Below, piece after piece: positions 1-6,025 of a DNA stretch of 14,152 nt; positions within the stretch are counted from its first letter, which is position 1; every line of letters starts with the position of its first letter. This DNA comes from W0P28-013 sp963658575 (GTDB taxonomy: Bacteria; Bacteroidota; Bacteroidia; Bacteroidales; Paludibacteraceae). Location of the stretch: the NCBI GenBank assembly GCA_963658575.1, contig CAVKQB010000057.1, forward strand, positions 1-14,152, given 5' to 3'. A program made the translations under genes and the position numbers. The notes under the pieces were generated by a model that did no database searches, had not been told where the DNA came from, and saw nothing but the letters and a program-made list of their open reading frames with translations.

Positions 1-61
1 TGCCATACGTCGGGTGGTTGTTCCGTTGGATGTGATTTGAACGAGCAAAATGGGTGTGGCT

Positions 62-1210
62 TTATTCGCCATTCGTTGGCAATATGTTCGGTATCCGCCG
101 TATTGCCGCTTGCTTGTTTTTGTCCATCACCTTTGCGTATATCTGTGTTGTGCTGATATTCTTATGCCCAAGCAGTTTCGATGTTGTGTAAATGTCCGTC
201 CCTAAATCCAACATCATCGTGGCAAAAGTGTGTCGCGCACAATGGAATGTTATCATCTTGTTTATTCTTGCACGCGCACACCATATCTTGATTATGAAAT
301 TCGTGTACGCTGGCGAGTGTATGTTGGCAAACACCCTTTCGTCGTTTTCCCCACGCTTGCCCATCAATTCGACCGCTTGCTCCGATATATCAAGATATTC
401 GAGTCCCCCTGTCTTTTTCTGCGTGAAAATAATGCGTGTGTAGTCGCCTTGCTGATACACCTCGCCCCAAGTCAGTTTCAGTATATCGCTCCGCCGCAAG
501 CCAGTCAAACACGAGAACAAAAAAGCCCTTTTGACGGCAGGAGATTCGCACTCTGTTTGCGCAAGCCGTTTCACCTCGTCGATGGTCAAGTACATACGCG
601 TTCCCTCTTCTGCCTTGAAATTCTCTATTCCTTGAAGCGGATTGGAGGATATAATATGCTCCTTAAATGCCTGATTGATACACGTGCGGAGTTTGTTGAA
701 ATAACTCAATTTGCTGTTGCGTGCAATCGGATTTTTCTTGTTGCGTTTGCGATTGTCGTGTTGCCACGCTATGGCATCGTTTTCTAAATAGTCCTTGAAC
801 CCCTGAACCCATTTCGGCGTAATTTCTGCAAAGGTGATGTTTTTCTTGGACTCGTATATGTTCAGGTGCTGTAGGCACGAGTGCCAAGCGTCCCATTTCC
901 CACGGCTTTCGCTGTTCGACCGCTTTTGGCACATCATCTTGTAGTAATCAAAAAAGAGCGTCCGCTCGGCGAACCTGCCGTCGAACCCGAACTTGCCGTT
1001 TTTTAGGTCGACAATACGTTTGGCACGAATCGCCTCGGCAAGCCGCAGCGTTTCGGCGTTTTTCTCTCGGTCTGCGCGTGTCTTCTCTGGAATGAGATAC
1101 AACTTGAGCCACTCATACGAGCGTTTGCCGTCGAGATAGATATCGAGATAGAGCGACACCACTCCCGATGGGTTGGAACGCTTGCGCAGTTTAATGGGTT
1201 CTTTGTTCAT
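62..1210 (-). CDS. Tyrosine recombinase (phage/conjugative-element integrase)
   Basis: Site-specific recombinase that cuts and rejoins DNA through a tyrosine nucleophile, normally integrating or excising a mobile element. Numbering from the ATG at 1210 (382 residues): an N-terminal arm-binding region (about 5-75) with the usual RKRSNPSG opening, a SAM-like core-binding domain (about 80-195), and a C-terminal catalytic domain. All expected catalytic residues are visible: Arg239 in TGLRRSDIL, Lys266 in TQKKTGG, His323 and Arg326 in FHCARHTF, His349 in LLGHKNIS and Tyr358 in IYAKV. Length and order match Bacteroidales CTnDOT-like integrases. An in-frame TTG at 1246 would add 12 residues, but it lies only about 10 bases from a likely -7 box at 1257-1264, so I prefer the ATG. 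No attachment-site duplication or tRNA gene was found, so which side the element lies on is unknown. Probably the sole recognisable gene of that element here. Confidence 0.93.
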   Translation of the reverse strand: MNKEPIKLRKRSNPSGVVSLYLDIYLDGKRSYEWLKLYLIPEKTRADREKNAETLRLAEAIRAKRIVDLKNGKFGFDGRFAERTLFFDYYKMMCQKRSNSESRGKWDAWHSCLQHLNIYESKKNITFAEITPKWVQGFKDYLENDAIAWQHDNRKRNKKNPIARNSKLSYFNKLRTCINQAFKEHIISSNPLQGIENFKAEEGTRMYLTIDEVKRLAQTECESPAVKRAFLFSCLTGLRRSDILKLTWGEVYQQGDYTRIIFTQKKTGGLEYLDISEQAVELMGKRGENDERVFANIHSPAYTNFIIKIWCARARINKMITFHCARHTFATMMLDLGTDIYTTSKLLGHKNISTTQIYAKVMDKNKQAAIRRIPNILPTNGE

Positions 1211-1256
1211 CTTGCTTGATTTTTTGTTACTTTTTTGCACTCCCAAATTCGAGTAA

Positions 1257-1264
1257 CAAAATTA
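1257..1264 (-). promoter_or_regulatory. Likely -7 box for the integrase gene
   Basis: On the minus strand this reads TAATTTTG, matching the Bacteroidota -7 consensus TAnnTTTG. It lies 47 bases before the preferred ATG at 1210. No convincing -33 TTTG/TTG was found at the usual 19-21 base spacing, so the call is tentative. The rest of 1211-1424 is AT-rich with no gene. Confidence 0.4.
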
Positions 1265-1424
1265 CAACAAAAAATTGTCAATTCAGAACCAAACAAAGTA
1301 AAATTTTTGCAGTTTTATGTGGAATTGCCATACAGCCAAAATCGCCGAAAGCACAATTATAATTGACTTTCTCTGACCCTATTTGTATTTTATTTTACTC
1401 GCTCCATTTTGTCCTTACTTTCAT

Positions 1425-1620
1425 AGTGTGAAAGTGTGAAAGTATGAAAGTGTGAAAGTGTGAAAGTGTGAAAGTGTGAAAGTATGAAAGTGCGAAAGTT
1501 TGAAGGTATGAAAGTGCGAAAGTGTGAAAGTGTGAAAGTGTGAAAGTTTATAAAGTTTGTAAAGTGAAAAGTCTATAAAGTTTATAAAGTGTGTAAAGTG
1601 AAAAGTCTGTAAAGTTGAAA
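1425..1620. repeat. Tandem 8-bp repeat array (GTGTGAAA type)
   Basis: Roughly fifteen copies of an 8-base unit GTGTGAAA, with variants GTATGAAA, GTGCGAAA and GTTTGAAA, run from 1425 to about 1547. A degenerate tail of AGTCTATAAAGT / AGTTTATAAAGT words follows to about 1620. A second array of the same unit, in the same orientation and with the same AGTCTATAAAGTT tail, lies at 7521-7621. There are no long conserved repeats with unique spacers, so it is not CRISPR. It stays open in one reading frame on the minus strand only because of its composition. Confidence 0.9.
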
Positions 1621-1635
1621 GCGTCCGAAAATTCA

Positions 1636-1860
1636 ATGAGTCAATAAGTCATTGTATTGCGCCCCTACAATACAATTGTTGAATTTTCAATTCGTAAAAA
1701 ACAATTCTTAATTCTTCATTCTTCATTCTTAATTCTTAATTGGTATTTAACCCCCGCCGTCGCTGCGCTCCTCGTCCCCCTATCCTCGCTGCGCTCGGCA
1801 GAGGGACAGGTTCGCGCCCAACAACTCCTAATTCCTCACTCCTCATTTCTCATTACTAAC
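1636..1860. repeat. Intergenic mosaic of short repeat words
   Basis: Gene-free stretch assembled from words that recur in the other two long gaps. They include a 9-bp-stem hairpin ATTGTATTG/CAATACAAT (1651-1659 with 1668-1676), runs of AATTCTTAATTCTTCATT-type words, and a GC-rich block with CGCTGCGCTCGGCAGAGGGACA followed by GTTCGCGCCCAACAA. Related blocks occur near 5700-5733 and 7690-7730. The 15-mer at 1810-1824 recurs as an exact reverse complement at 5634-5648. Function unknown; it looks like spreading non-coding repeat DNA and not a gene. Confidence 0.75.
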
Positions 1861-1883
1861 TCTAACCTTTCACCTATAAACTC

Positions 1884-1914
1884 TTGCATATTTGCCCGAA
1901 AACATATATCTTTG
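1884..1914 (+). promoter_or_regulatory. Bacteroidota-type promoter for the T9SS surface protein gene
   Basis: A -33-like TTGC (1884-1887) and a perfect TAnnTTTG -7 box (TATCTTTG, 1907-1914) are separated by 19 bases, the typical spacing for the primary sigma factor of this phylum. Transcription would begin near 1920, giving an unusually long leader of about 360 bases before the start codon at 2281. Confidence 0.65.
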
Positions 1915-1961
1915 CCGACATAAACGATAAAACATCAACAATACAACAACAAAAACCATTC

Positions 1962-2164
1962 CGCCTATGGCATAACGGCGCATCGCAAAGGTGATGCAAT
2001 GACATACTGAAAAGCGTAATAAGCCAAACTTGATTACTTGAAACTTCGACACTTTCAGTAATTCATACTTTCAAGCATAGGTTTATGCACGCTCGCGTTA
2101 ACAGCGTGAGTTTTCTGTGCGTAAATTTGAAAGTATTAGGTAGTCGAAGACCTCAAGTAATCAA
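1962..2164 (+). ncRNA. Highly structured 5' leader RNA, possible cis-regulator
   Basis: Stems visible by eye: CGCC/GGCG (1962-1965 with 1977-1980); GCATC/GATGC (1980-1984 with 1993-1997); an outer 11-bp stem TTGATTACTTG/CAAGTAATCAA (2030-2040 with 2154-2164) continued by CTTCGAC/GTCGAAG (2044-2050 with 2143-2149); an inner 10-bp stem ATACTTTCAA/TTGAAAGTAT (2065-2074 with 2127-2136); and two hairpins inside it, GCATA/TATGC (2075-2079 with 2084-2088) and ACGCT/AGCGT (2089-2093 with 2103-2107). TACTGAAA (2005-2012) is also an exact complement of TTTCAGTA (2053-2060), which would form a pseudoknot with the outer stem. AGGT/ACCT (2138-2141 with 2150-2153) is an alternative pairing. It does not match any RNA family I can recall. 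It could be a riboswitch-like leader, a small RNA, or less likely an invertible DNA element. Confidence 0.55.
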
Positions 2165-2284
2165 ATGAAACGAACGAAAGTTCCACGCTTATTTTTATGT
2201 CTATATGTGAACTCAATAACAGAAACGGAGAAAGTCGATAGCCGAATCATAAAGTGGAGACAAGCAAAATTCAGTGAACTATGA
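2165..2284 (+). CDS. Possible 39-codon leader ORF, coupled to the next gene
   Basis: An ATG immediately after the last base of the leader stem opens a 39-residue reading frame (begins MKRTKVPRLFLCLYVNS, ends KFSEL). Its TGA overlaps the start codon of the large surface-protein gene as ATGA (2281-2284). That position would suit translational coupling or a leader peptide sensing the upstream RNA fold. I recognise no family, and a frame this short can occur by chance. Codon use does not settle it. Confidence 0.25.
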   Translation: MKRTKVPRLFLCLYVNSITETEKVDSRIIKWRQAKFSEL

Positions 2285-5169
2285 GAACAAAACTAATCTC
2301 AGTTGCTATTGCCCTGCTAACAGGTATGTCGGCATGGGCGGACGATGTATGGAACTTCAATGTCTATGACAATTGCAACAAGAATGGTCAAACCACAGAC
2401 ATCCGTCCTTCCGGTCAGGAAAACGGGTATGAATGGGTAAACCTCGGTCTGCCAAGCGGTCTCAAATGGGCATCGTGCAATGTAGGTGCGACGAATCCCG
2501 AAGACAAAGGCAACTACTATGCGTGGGGAGAAGTAAAGCCCAAAGAAAACTATTCGTGGGCAACTTACAAGTATGCCAATGGGGATTATGATAAACTCAC
2601 CAAGTACTGCAATGATGCCACTTACGGCGACAACAGTTTTACGGACACTAAAATTATATTAGACCCCGAAGACGATGCCGCGCATTACAATTGGGGTGGC
2701 AATTGGCGTATGCCGACAAGCGCAGAGATTGATGAGTTGCTGAATAACTGCACTTGGGAATGGACGACACAAAACGAAGTCAACGGTTACAAAGTAACAA
2801 GCAAAACAAACGGCAACTCTATCTTCCTCCCCGCGGCGGGCTGTCGCTACGACACGAATACCTACAGTGTCGGCTCGTACGGCGACTACTGGTCGTCGTC
2901 CCTCAACGAGATCAGCCCGGGCAACGCGTGGGGCCTCGACTTCCGCTCGGACTACTGGTACAGGGGCAGCAACTTTCGCAGCTACGGCTTCTCTGTCCGC
3001 CCTGTATGCTCATCAACTGCCGCCACGAGTTATGTGACGCTGACGCTCTCTGCGGACGGCTGCGGGAGCGCAAATGTGATACGCTGCAATGTTGGGCAGC
3101 AAATCCAAGTAACGGCAGTACCCCAGGCGAATAGTCAATTCTCAAAATGGAATGACGACAACACCGAAAACCCGCGCACTGTTACAGTGAATGAGGATAT
3201 GACACTCACAGCGATATTCGCCACCACCCCGACGGAGATATGGAAATTCGATGTGTATGAAGATTGCACCAAGAATGGCTACGAAACAAGTCCTGCGCCT
3301 GCCAGTGTAGAAGCGGTTGACCTCGGTCTCGGTGTCAAATGGGCATCGTGCAATGTGGGTGCCACAAATCCTGAAGACCTTGGCAACTACTACGCTTGGG
3401 GCGAAGTATTGCCCAAAGACGACTATTCGTGGGCAACTTACAAGTATGCCAATGGCAGTTCTTCTACCCTAACCAAGTACTGCAACAATGCCAATTATGG
3501 CGACAACAGTTTTACAGACGACAAGACTACTTTGGACTTGGAAGACGATGCTGCGCATATCAACTGGGGCGGCAATTGGCGTATGCCGACAAGTGCTGAG
3601 ATAGACGAGTTGCTAAATAACTGCACTTGGGAATGGACAACCCAAAATGATGTTACAGGTTACAAAGTAACCAGCAAGGCAAACGGCAACAGCAACTCCA
3701 TCTTCCTCCCCGCGGCGGGCGCTCGCCTCGGCACGAATGACAGCCCTGTCGGCTCGCTCGGCGGCTACTGGTCGTCGTCCCTCGACGAGCGCAGCCCGGA
3801 CGGCGCGTGGTACCTCGGCTTCGACTCGGGCGATTGGGGCAGGTACAGCAGTTATCGCTCCAACGGCTTCTCTGTTCGCCCTGTATGCTCATCAACTTCC
3901 ACTGCGAATTATGTGACACTGACACTCTCTGCGGACGGCTGCGGAAGTGCGAATGTGATACATTGCAATGTAGGGCAGCAAATCCAAGTAACGGCAATAC
4001 CCAAGGCGAATAGTCAATTCTCAAAATGGAATGACGACAACACCGAAAACCCGCGTACCGTTACGGTAAATGCTGATATGACACTCACAGCGATATTCGC
4101 CACAACACCGTCGGAGATATGGAAATTCGATGTGTATGAAGATTGCAGTCAGAATGGTTATGAAGCGGGCATTAAGACCGCCCCTGCCGGTGTAGAAGCG
4201 GTTGACCTCGGTTTAAGTATCAAATGGGCATCGTGCAATGTAGGTGCCGAGAAGCCCGAAGACTACGGCAACTACTACGCTTGGGGCGAAACCGAAGCAA
4301 AAATGCCCTATTCGTGGGACACCTACAAGTACGGTTCAGCATCCAACGCTCTGACCAAGTATTGCAGCAACAGCGGTTCTGGGAAAGACGGCTTCACCGA
4401 CAACCTCACCACGCTCGAAGCCAGCGACGATGCCGCCGCCAACTGGGGCGGCAATTGGCGCATGCCTACCGATGACGAATGGACGGAACTGCGCAACAAC
4501 TGCTTTTGGAGTTGGACAACCTTGAGCGGCGTGAAAGGCTACGAAGTGAAAGCCTCGAACGGCAACAGCATCTTTCTGCCTGCAGCAGGCTTTCGCGACA
4601 ACTGGGACCTGAACTTCGCTGGCTCGTTCAGCTCCAGTGGCTTCTATGGGTCGAGTTCGCTCTACACCGACAACCCGAACAACGCGTGGCATGTGTTCTT
4701 CGGCTTGACCGGCGTGTACAGGGAAAGCTACTACCGCTACTGTGGGCAATCGGTGCGCCCGGTTTGCTCATCCACTTCCACCACGAGTTATGTGACGCTG
4801 ACGCTCTCTGCGGACGGCTGCGAGAGTACGAATGTGATACGCTGCAATGCAGGGCAGCAAGTCCAAGTAACGGCAGTGCCCCAGGCGAATAGTCAATTCT
4901 CAAAATGGAATGACGACAACACCGAAAACCCGCGTACTGTCACGGTGAATGAGGATATGACGCTCACAGCGATATTCGTTTCTACTCCGACGGAGATACA
5001 ATTGGTCGAAATGCCAGAAATCCGCACCGAAAACGGCCGCATCATTTGCGACGGCGAGTTCCAAATTTTCGACCTGCTCGGCCGCAACGTTACCCGCCAA
5101 AATGGCAATCTGAACGGCGTGTATATCGTGAAATGCAGCGACAAAACGCAGAAAGTAGTAGTGAGATAA
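2281..5169 (+). CDS. T9SS-exported surface protein with three FISUMP-like/InlB-B-like repeat units
   Basis: A 962-residue secreted protein. Residues 1-20 form a Sec signal peptide (ending MSAWA). Three units follow. Each has a Fib_succ_major/FISUMP-type domain (about 50-246, 343-538, 640-832; hallmarks LKWASCNVGA, NYYAWGE, NWRMPT, FLPAAG, SVRPVC) and an InlB-B-like repeat (about 250-316, 544-610, 836-903; hallmarks FSKWNDDNTENPRTV and TLTAIF). Residues 905-962 look like a T9SS type A sorting domain (IFDLLGRNV, GVYIVKC, QKVVVR), so export across the outer membrane and surface attachment are likely. FISUMP-like domains are thought to adopt a C-type-lectin-like fold; ligand unknown. Units 1 and 2 carry hypervariable blocks, annotated separately. 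The gene stands alone behind a long structured leader. Family call is firm; binding function is inference. Confidence 0.88.
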   Translation: MRTKLISVAIALLTGMSAWADDVWNFNVYDNCNKNGQTTDIRPSGQENGYEWVNLGLPSGLKWASCNVGATNPEDKGNYYAWGEVKPKENYSWATYKYANGDYDKLTKYCNDATYGDNSFTDTKIILDPEDDAAHYNWGGNWRMPTSAEIDELLNNCTWEWTTQNEVNGYKVTSKTNGNSIFLPAAGCRYDTNTYSVGSYGDYWSSSLNEISPGNAWGLDFRSDYWYRGSNFRSYGFSVRPVCSSTAATSYVTLTLSADGCGSANVIRCNVGQQIQVTAVPQANSQFSKWNDDNTENPRTVTVNEDMTLTAIFATTPTEIWKFDVYEDCTKNGYETSPAPASVEAVDLGLGVKWASCNVGATNPEDLGNYYAWGEVLPKDDYSWATYKYANGSSSTLTKYCNNANYGDNSFTDDKTTLDLEDDAAHINWGGNWRMPTSAEIDELLNNCTWEWTTQNDVTGYKVTSKANGNSNSIFLPAAGARLGTNDSPVGSLGGYWSSSLDERSPDGAWYLGFDSGDWGRYSSYRSNGFSVRPVCSSTSTANYVTLTLSADGCGSANVIHCNVGQQIQVTAIPKANSQFSKWNDDNTENPRTVTVNADMTLTAIFATTPSEIWKFDVYEDCSQNGYEAGIKTAPAGVEAVDLGLSIKWASCNVGAEKPEDYGNYYAWGETEAKMPYSWDTYKYGSASNALTKYCSNSGSGKDGFTDNLTTLEASDDAAANWGGNWRMPTDDEWTELRNNCFWSWTTLSGVKGYEVKASNGNSIFLPAAGFRDNWDLNFAGSFSSSGFYGSSSLYTDNPNNAWHVFFGLTGVYRESYYRYCGQSVRPVCSSTSTTSYVTLTLSADGCESTNVIRCNAGQQVQVTAVPQANSQFSKWNDDNTENPRTVTVNEDMTLTAIFVSTPTEIQLVEMPEIRTENGRIICDGEFQIFDLLGRNVTRQNGNLNGVYIVKCSDKTQKVVVR
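2821..2996 (+). other. Candidate DGR variable region 1 (VR1)
   Basis: The core, 2842-2985 (residues 188-235), aligns without gaps to 3721-3864. Flanks are identical: 21 bases before (2821-2841) and GGCTTCTCTGT after (2986-2996). Of 48 codons, 23 differ from VR2. Differences: 36 at codon positions 1-2 and only 2 at position 3. Example pairs: TGT/GCT, TAC/CTC, ACC/GAC, TAC/AGC, AGT/CCT, ATC/CGC, GGC/TAC, CGC/GAC, AGC/TCC. This fits AAC/AAT codons in a template repeat being mutated at their adenines. Conserved codons avoid A (TGGTCGTCGTCCCTC, GCGTGG, GGCTCG) in contrast to the adjoining coding sequence. The alternative is strong diversifying selection with gene conversion. Confidence 0.7.
3700..3875 (+). 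other. Candidate DGR variable region 2 (VR2)
   Basis: Partner of the block at 2821-2996, 879 bases downstream, in the second FISUMP-like domain (core 3721-3864, residues 481-528). Same length, same A-poor scaffold, different residues at 23 positions. The two third-base differences are GAT versus TAC (residue 518) and AGT versus AAC (residue 524). They show either ordinary drift or slightly different templates. Right after the core, the shared GGCTTCTCTGT and CGCCCTGTATGCTCATCAACT stretches could hold the fixed 3' end of a variable repeat. Confidence 0.7.
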
Positions 5170-5170
5170 A

Positions 5171-5373
5171 AGGTTATAGGTTATAGGTTATAGGTTATAG
5201 GTTATAGGTTATAGGTGAGAGGTGAGAGGTGAGAGGTGAGAGGTGAGAGGTGAGAGGTGAGAGATAATTAGGAATTAGGAATTAGGAATGAGGAGTGAGG
5301 AGTGAGGAGTGAAAATTTCAAATTCCAAATTTCAGATTTCAAATTTCAGATTTCAAATTTCAGATTTCAAATT
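5171..5373. repeat. 7-bp and 14-bp tandem repeats after the surface-protein gene
   Basis: Starting two bases after the stop codon: about six copies of GGTTATA (5171-5214), then about seven of GGTGAGA (to about 5263), then AATTAGG/AATGAGG/AGTGAGG words (to about 5310), then a 14-base period of AAATTTCAGATTTC (about 5316-5373). The 7-mers change one into the other without a break. No coding potential is seen, and no terminator is found directly after the gene. Confidence 0.9.
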
Positions 5374-5408
5374 GTCGGTAGCCGAAACGCCTTAACCTTC
5401 AAAAAATT

Positions 5409-5435
5409 GGTCGCACGGGATTTGCAATCCCGTGC
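5409..5435. repeat. Palindromic repeat, possible terminator for the upstream gene
   Basis: GCACGGGATT (5413-5422), a 3-base loop and AATCCCGTGC (5426-5435) form a perfect 10-bp hairpin, followed by TTCCTTTTT. It could end plus-strand transcription. The 22 bases at 5409-5430 recur as an exact reverse complement at 5603-5624. That suggests a small dispersed palindromic (REP-like) element as well as, or instead of, a terminator. Confidence 0.65.
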
Positions 5436-5464
5436 TTCCTTTTTGTGCGTATTTGTAATTTTTT

Positions 5465-5530
5465 AGTAGCAAGATACAAGTAGCAAGACACAAGAAAAAA
5501 GGTGAGAGGTTATAGGTTAGAGGTGAGAAA
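5465..5530. repeat. Repeat words shared in inverted form with about 7765-7836
   Basis: TAGTAGCAAGATACAAGTAG, CAAGACACAAG and GGTGAGAGGTTATAGG-type words here appear in reverse-complement form before the kelch gene (CTTGCGACTTGCTACTTG, TGTCTTGCTACTA, CCTCTCACCTATAACC). The two gaps on either side of the FKBP operon are therefore partly inverted copies of one another. Confidence 0.75.
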
Positions 5531-5602
5531 TTGTTATTGACAGATTTACACATTCAATAATTCAATAATTCAGTGATTCAATCATTGTATTCCACCCGTT
5601 GC

Positions 5603-5624
5603 GGATTGCAAATCCCGTGCGACC
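5603..5624. repeat. Inverted second copy of the 22-bp palindromic-repeat core
   Basis: Exact reverse complement of 5409-5430, beginning GGATTGCAAATCCCG. Unlike the first copy it is not itself a full hairpin, because the right arm is missing. Paired with the first copy it could form a long-range stem enclosing about 170 bases. Confidence 0.8.
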
Positions 5625-5633
5625 AGAGCGGCG

Positions 5634-5932
5634 TTGTTGGGCGCGAACAATTCTTAATTATTCATTCTTAATTCTTAATTAATTTCAACCCCTCCGCTAC
5701 GCTCGTCCCCTTGAAAAGGGGACAGGTTCGCGCCGATGTTGGTTCAGTCCTCTCCCCTTTTTTTGAGCGCGTTCTCTCCCCCTGCTACGCAGCAGATAGG
5801 GGGAGTACCCACGCAGTGGGGGTAGGGGTTTATGTCAATTAACAATGAATAATGAACAATGAATAATTGTTCGCATTCAACAATTTCTAATTCCTAAATC
5901 CTCACTCCTAATTCCTCATTCTGCACTATTTT
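5634..5932. repeat. Gene-free repeat mosaic with a GC-rich hairpin
   Basis: Contains the reverse complement of the 15-mer at 1810-1824, CTTAATTATTCATTCTTAATT words, a GACAGGTTCGCGCC block near 5720-5733, and a strong hairpin at 5776-5805 (CTCCCCCT with AGGGGGAG, plus inner CTGCT/AGCAG around ACGC). After this come AATGAATAATGAACAATGAA and TCCTAATTCCTCATT words. No reading frame here looks like a protein. Confidence 0.7.
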
Positions 5933-5970
5933 TCAACGCAAAGTTACGAGAAAAAGGTGGCGATGGGCGC

Positions 5971-6003
5971 AAAAAAAGAAGCGTTCTGCGGAAGAACGCT
6001 TCT
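5971..6003 (-). terminator. Intrinsic terminator of the FKBP operon
   Basis: AGAAGCGTTCT (5977-5987), a 5-base loop and AGAACGCTTCT (5993-6003) form a perfect 11-bp stem. On the minus strand it is followed by a run of seven T (plus-strand A at 5971-5977, sharing one base with the stem). It sits 22 bases beyond the stop codon of the lipoprotein FKBP gene. A T-rich tract on the other side (6005-6018) could let it work in both directions. Confidence 0.85.
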
Positions 6004-6025
6004 CGTTTTGTTTTTTTGCGACGGG

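Larger units (their letters stand above)
2350..4998 (+). repeat. Three in-frame tandem repeat units, 879-bp period
   Basis: Units begin at the Trp of the W(K/N)F(D/N)VY motif: about 2350, 3241 and 4120. From the hypervariable block through the InlB-B-like domain, matching positions lie exactly 879 bases (293 codons) apart in both intervals. For example, the GGCGAATAGTCAATTCTC block starts at 3126, 4005 and 4884. A stretch of nearly 50 bases there is almost invariant in all three, pointing to recent amplification or ongoing gene conversion. Unit 3 is the most divergent in its FISUMP-like part. Confidence 0.9.

Noticed and set aside
1..61. Gene start or attachment site left of the integrase
   Set aside because: Too short to judge; no tRNA end or direct repeat could be seen.
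1211..1246. TTG start adding 12 residues to the integrase
   Set aside because: Only about 10 bases from the likely -7 box, and an ATG follows; the known arm-binding region begins after the ATG.
1425..1620. CRISPR array
   Set aside because: The unit is 8 bp with no unique spacers, and there are no cas genes.
1421..1636. 71-codon minus-strand frame with SHFHTFTL repeats
   Set aside because: Pure translation of the 8-bp tandem repeat.
1657..1923. 88-codon plus-strand reading frame
   Set aside because: It translates the repeat words (FLILHSSFLILN-like) and a GC-rich repeat block; low complexity, no family, typical spurious frame.
1870..2052. 60-codon minus-strand frame over the leader region
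   Set aside because: No family resemblance, and it lies across a promoter and structured leader on the other strand.
1920..2280. tmRNA or RNase P RNA
   Set aside because: Length and pseudoknot potential are suggestive, but the conserved ends, the tRNA-like half with CCA and the RNase P core motifs are absent.
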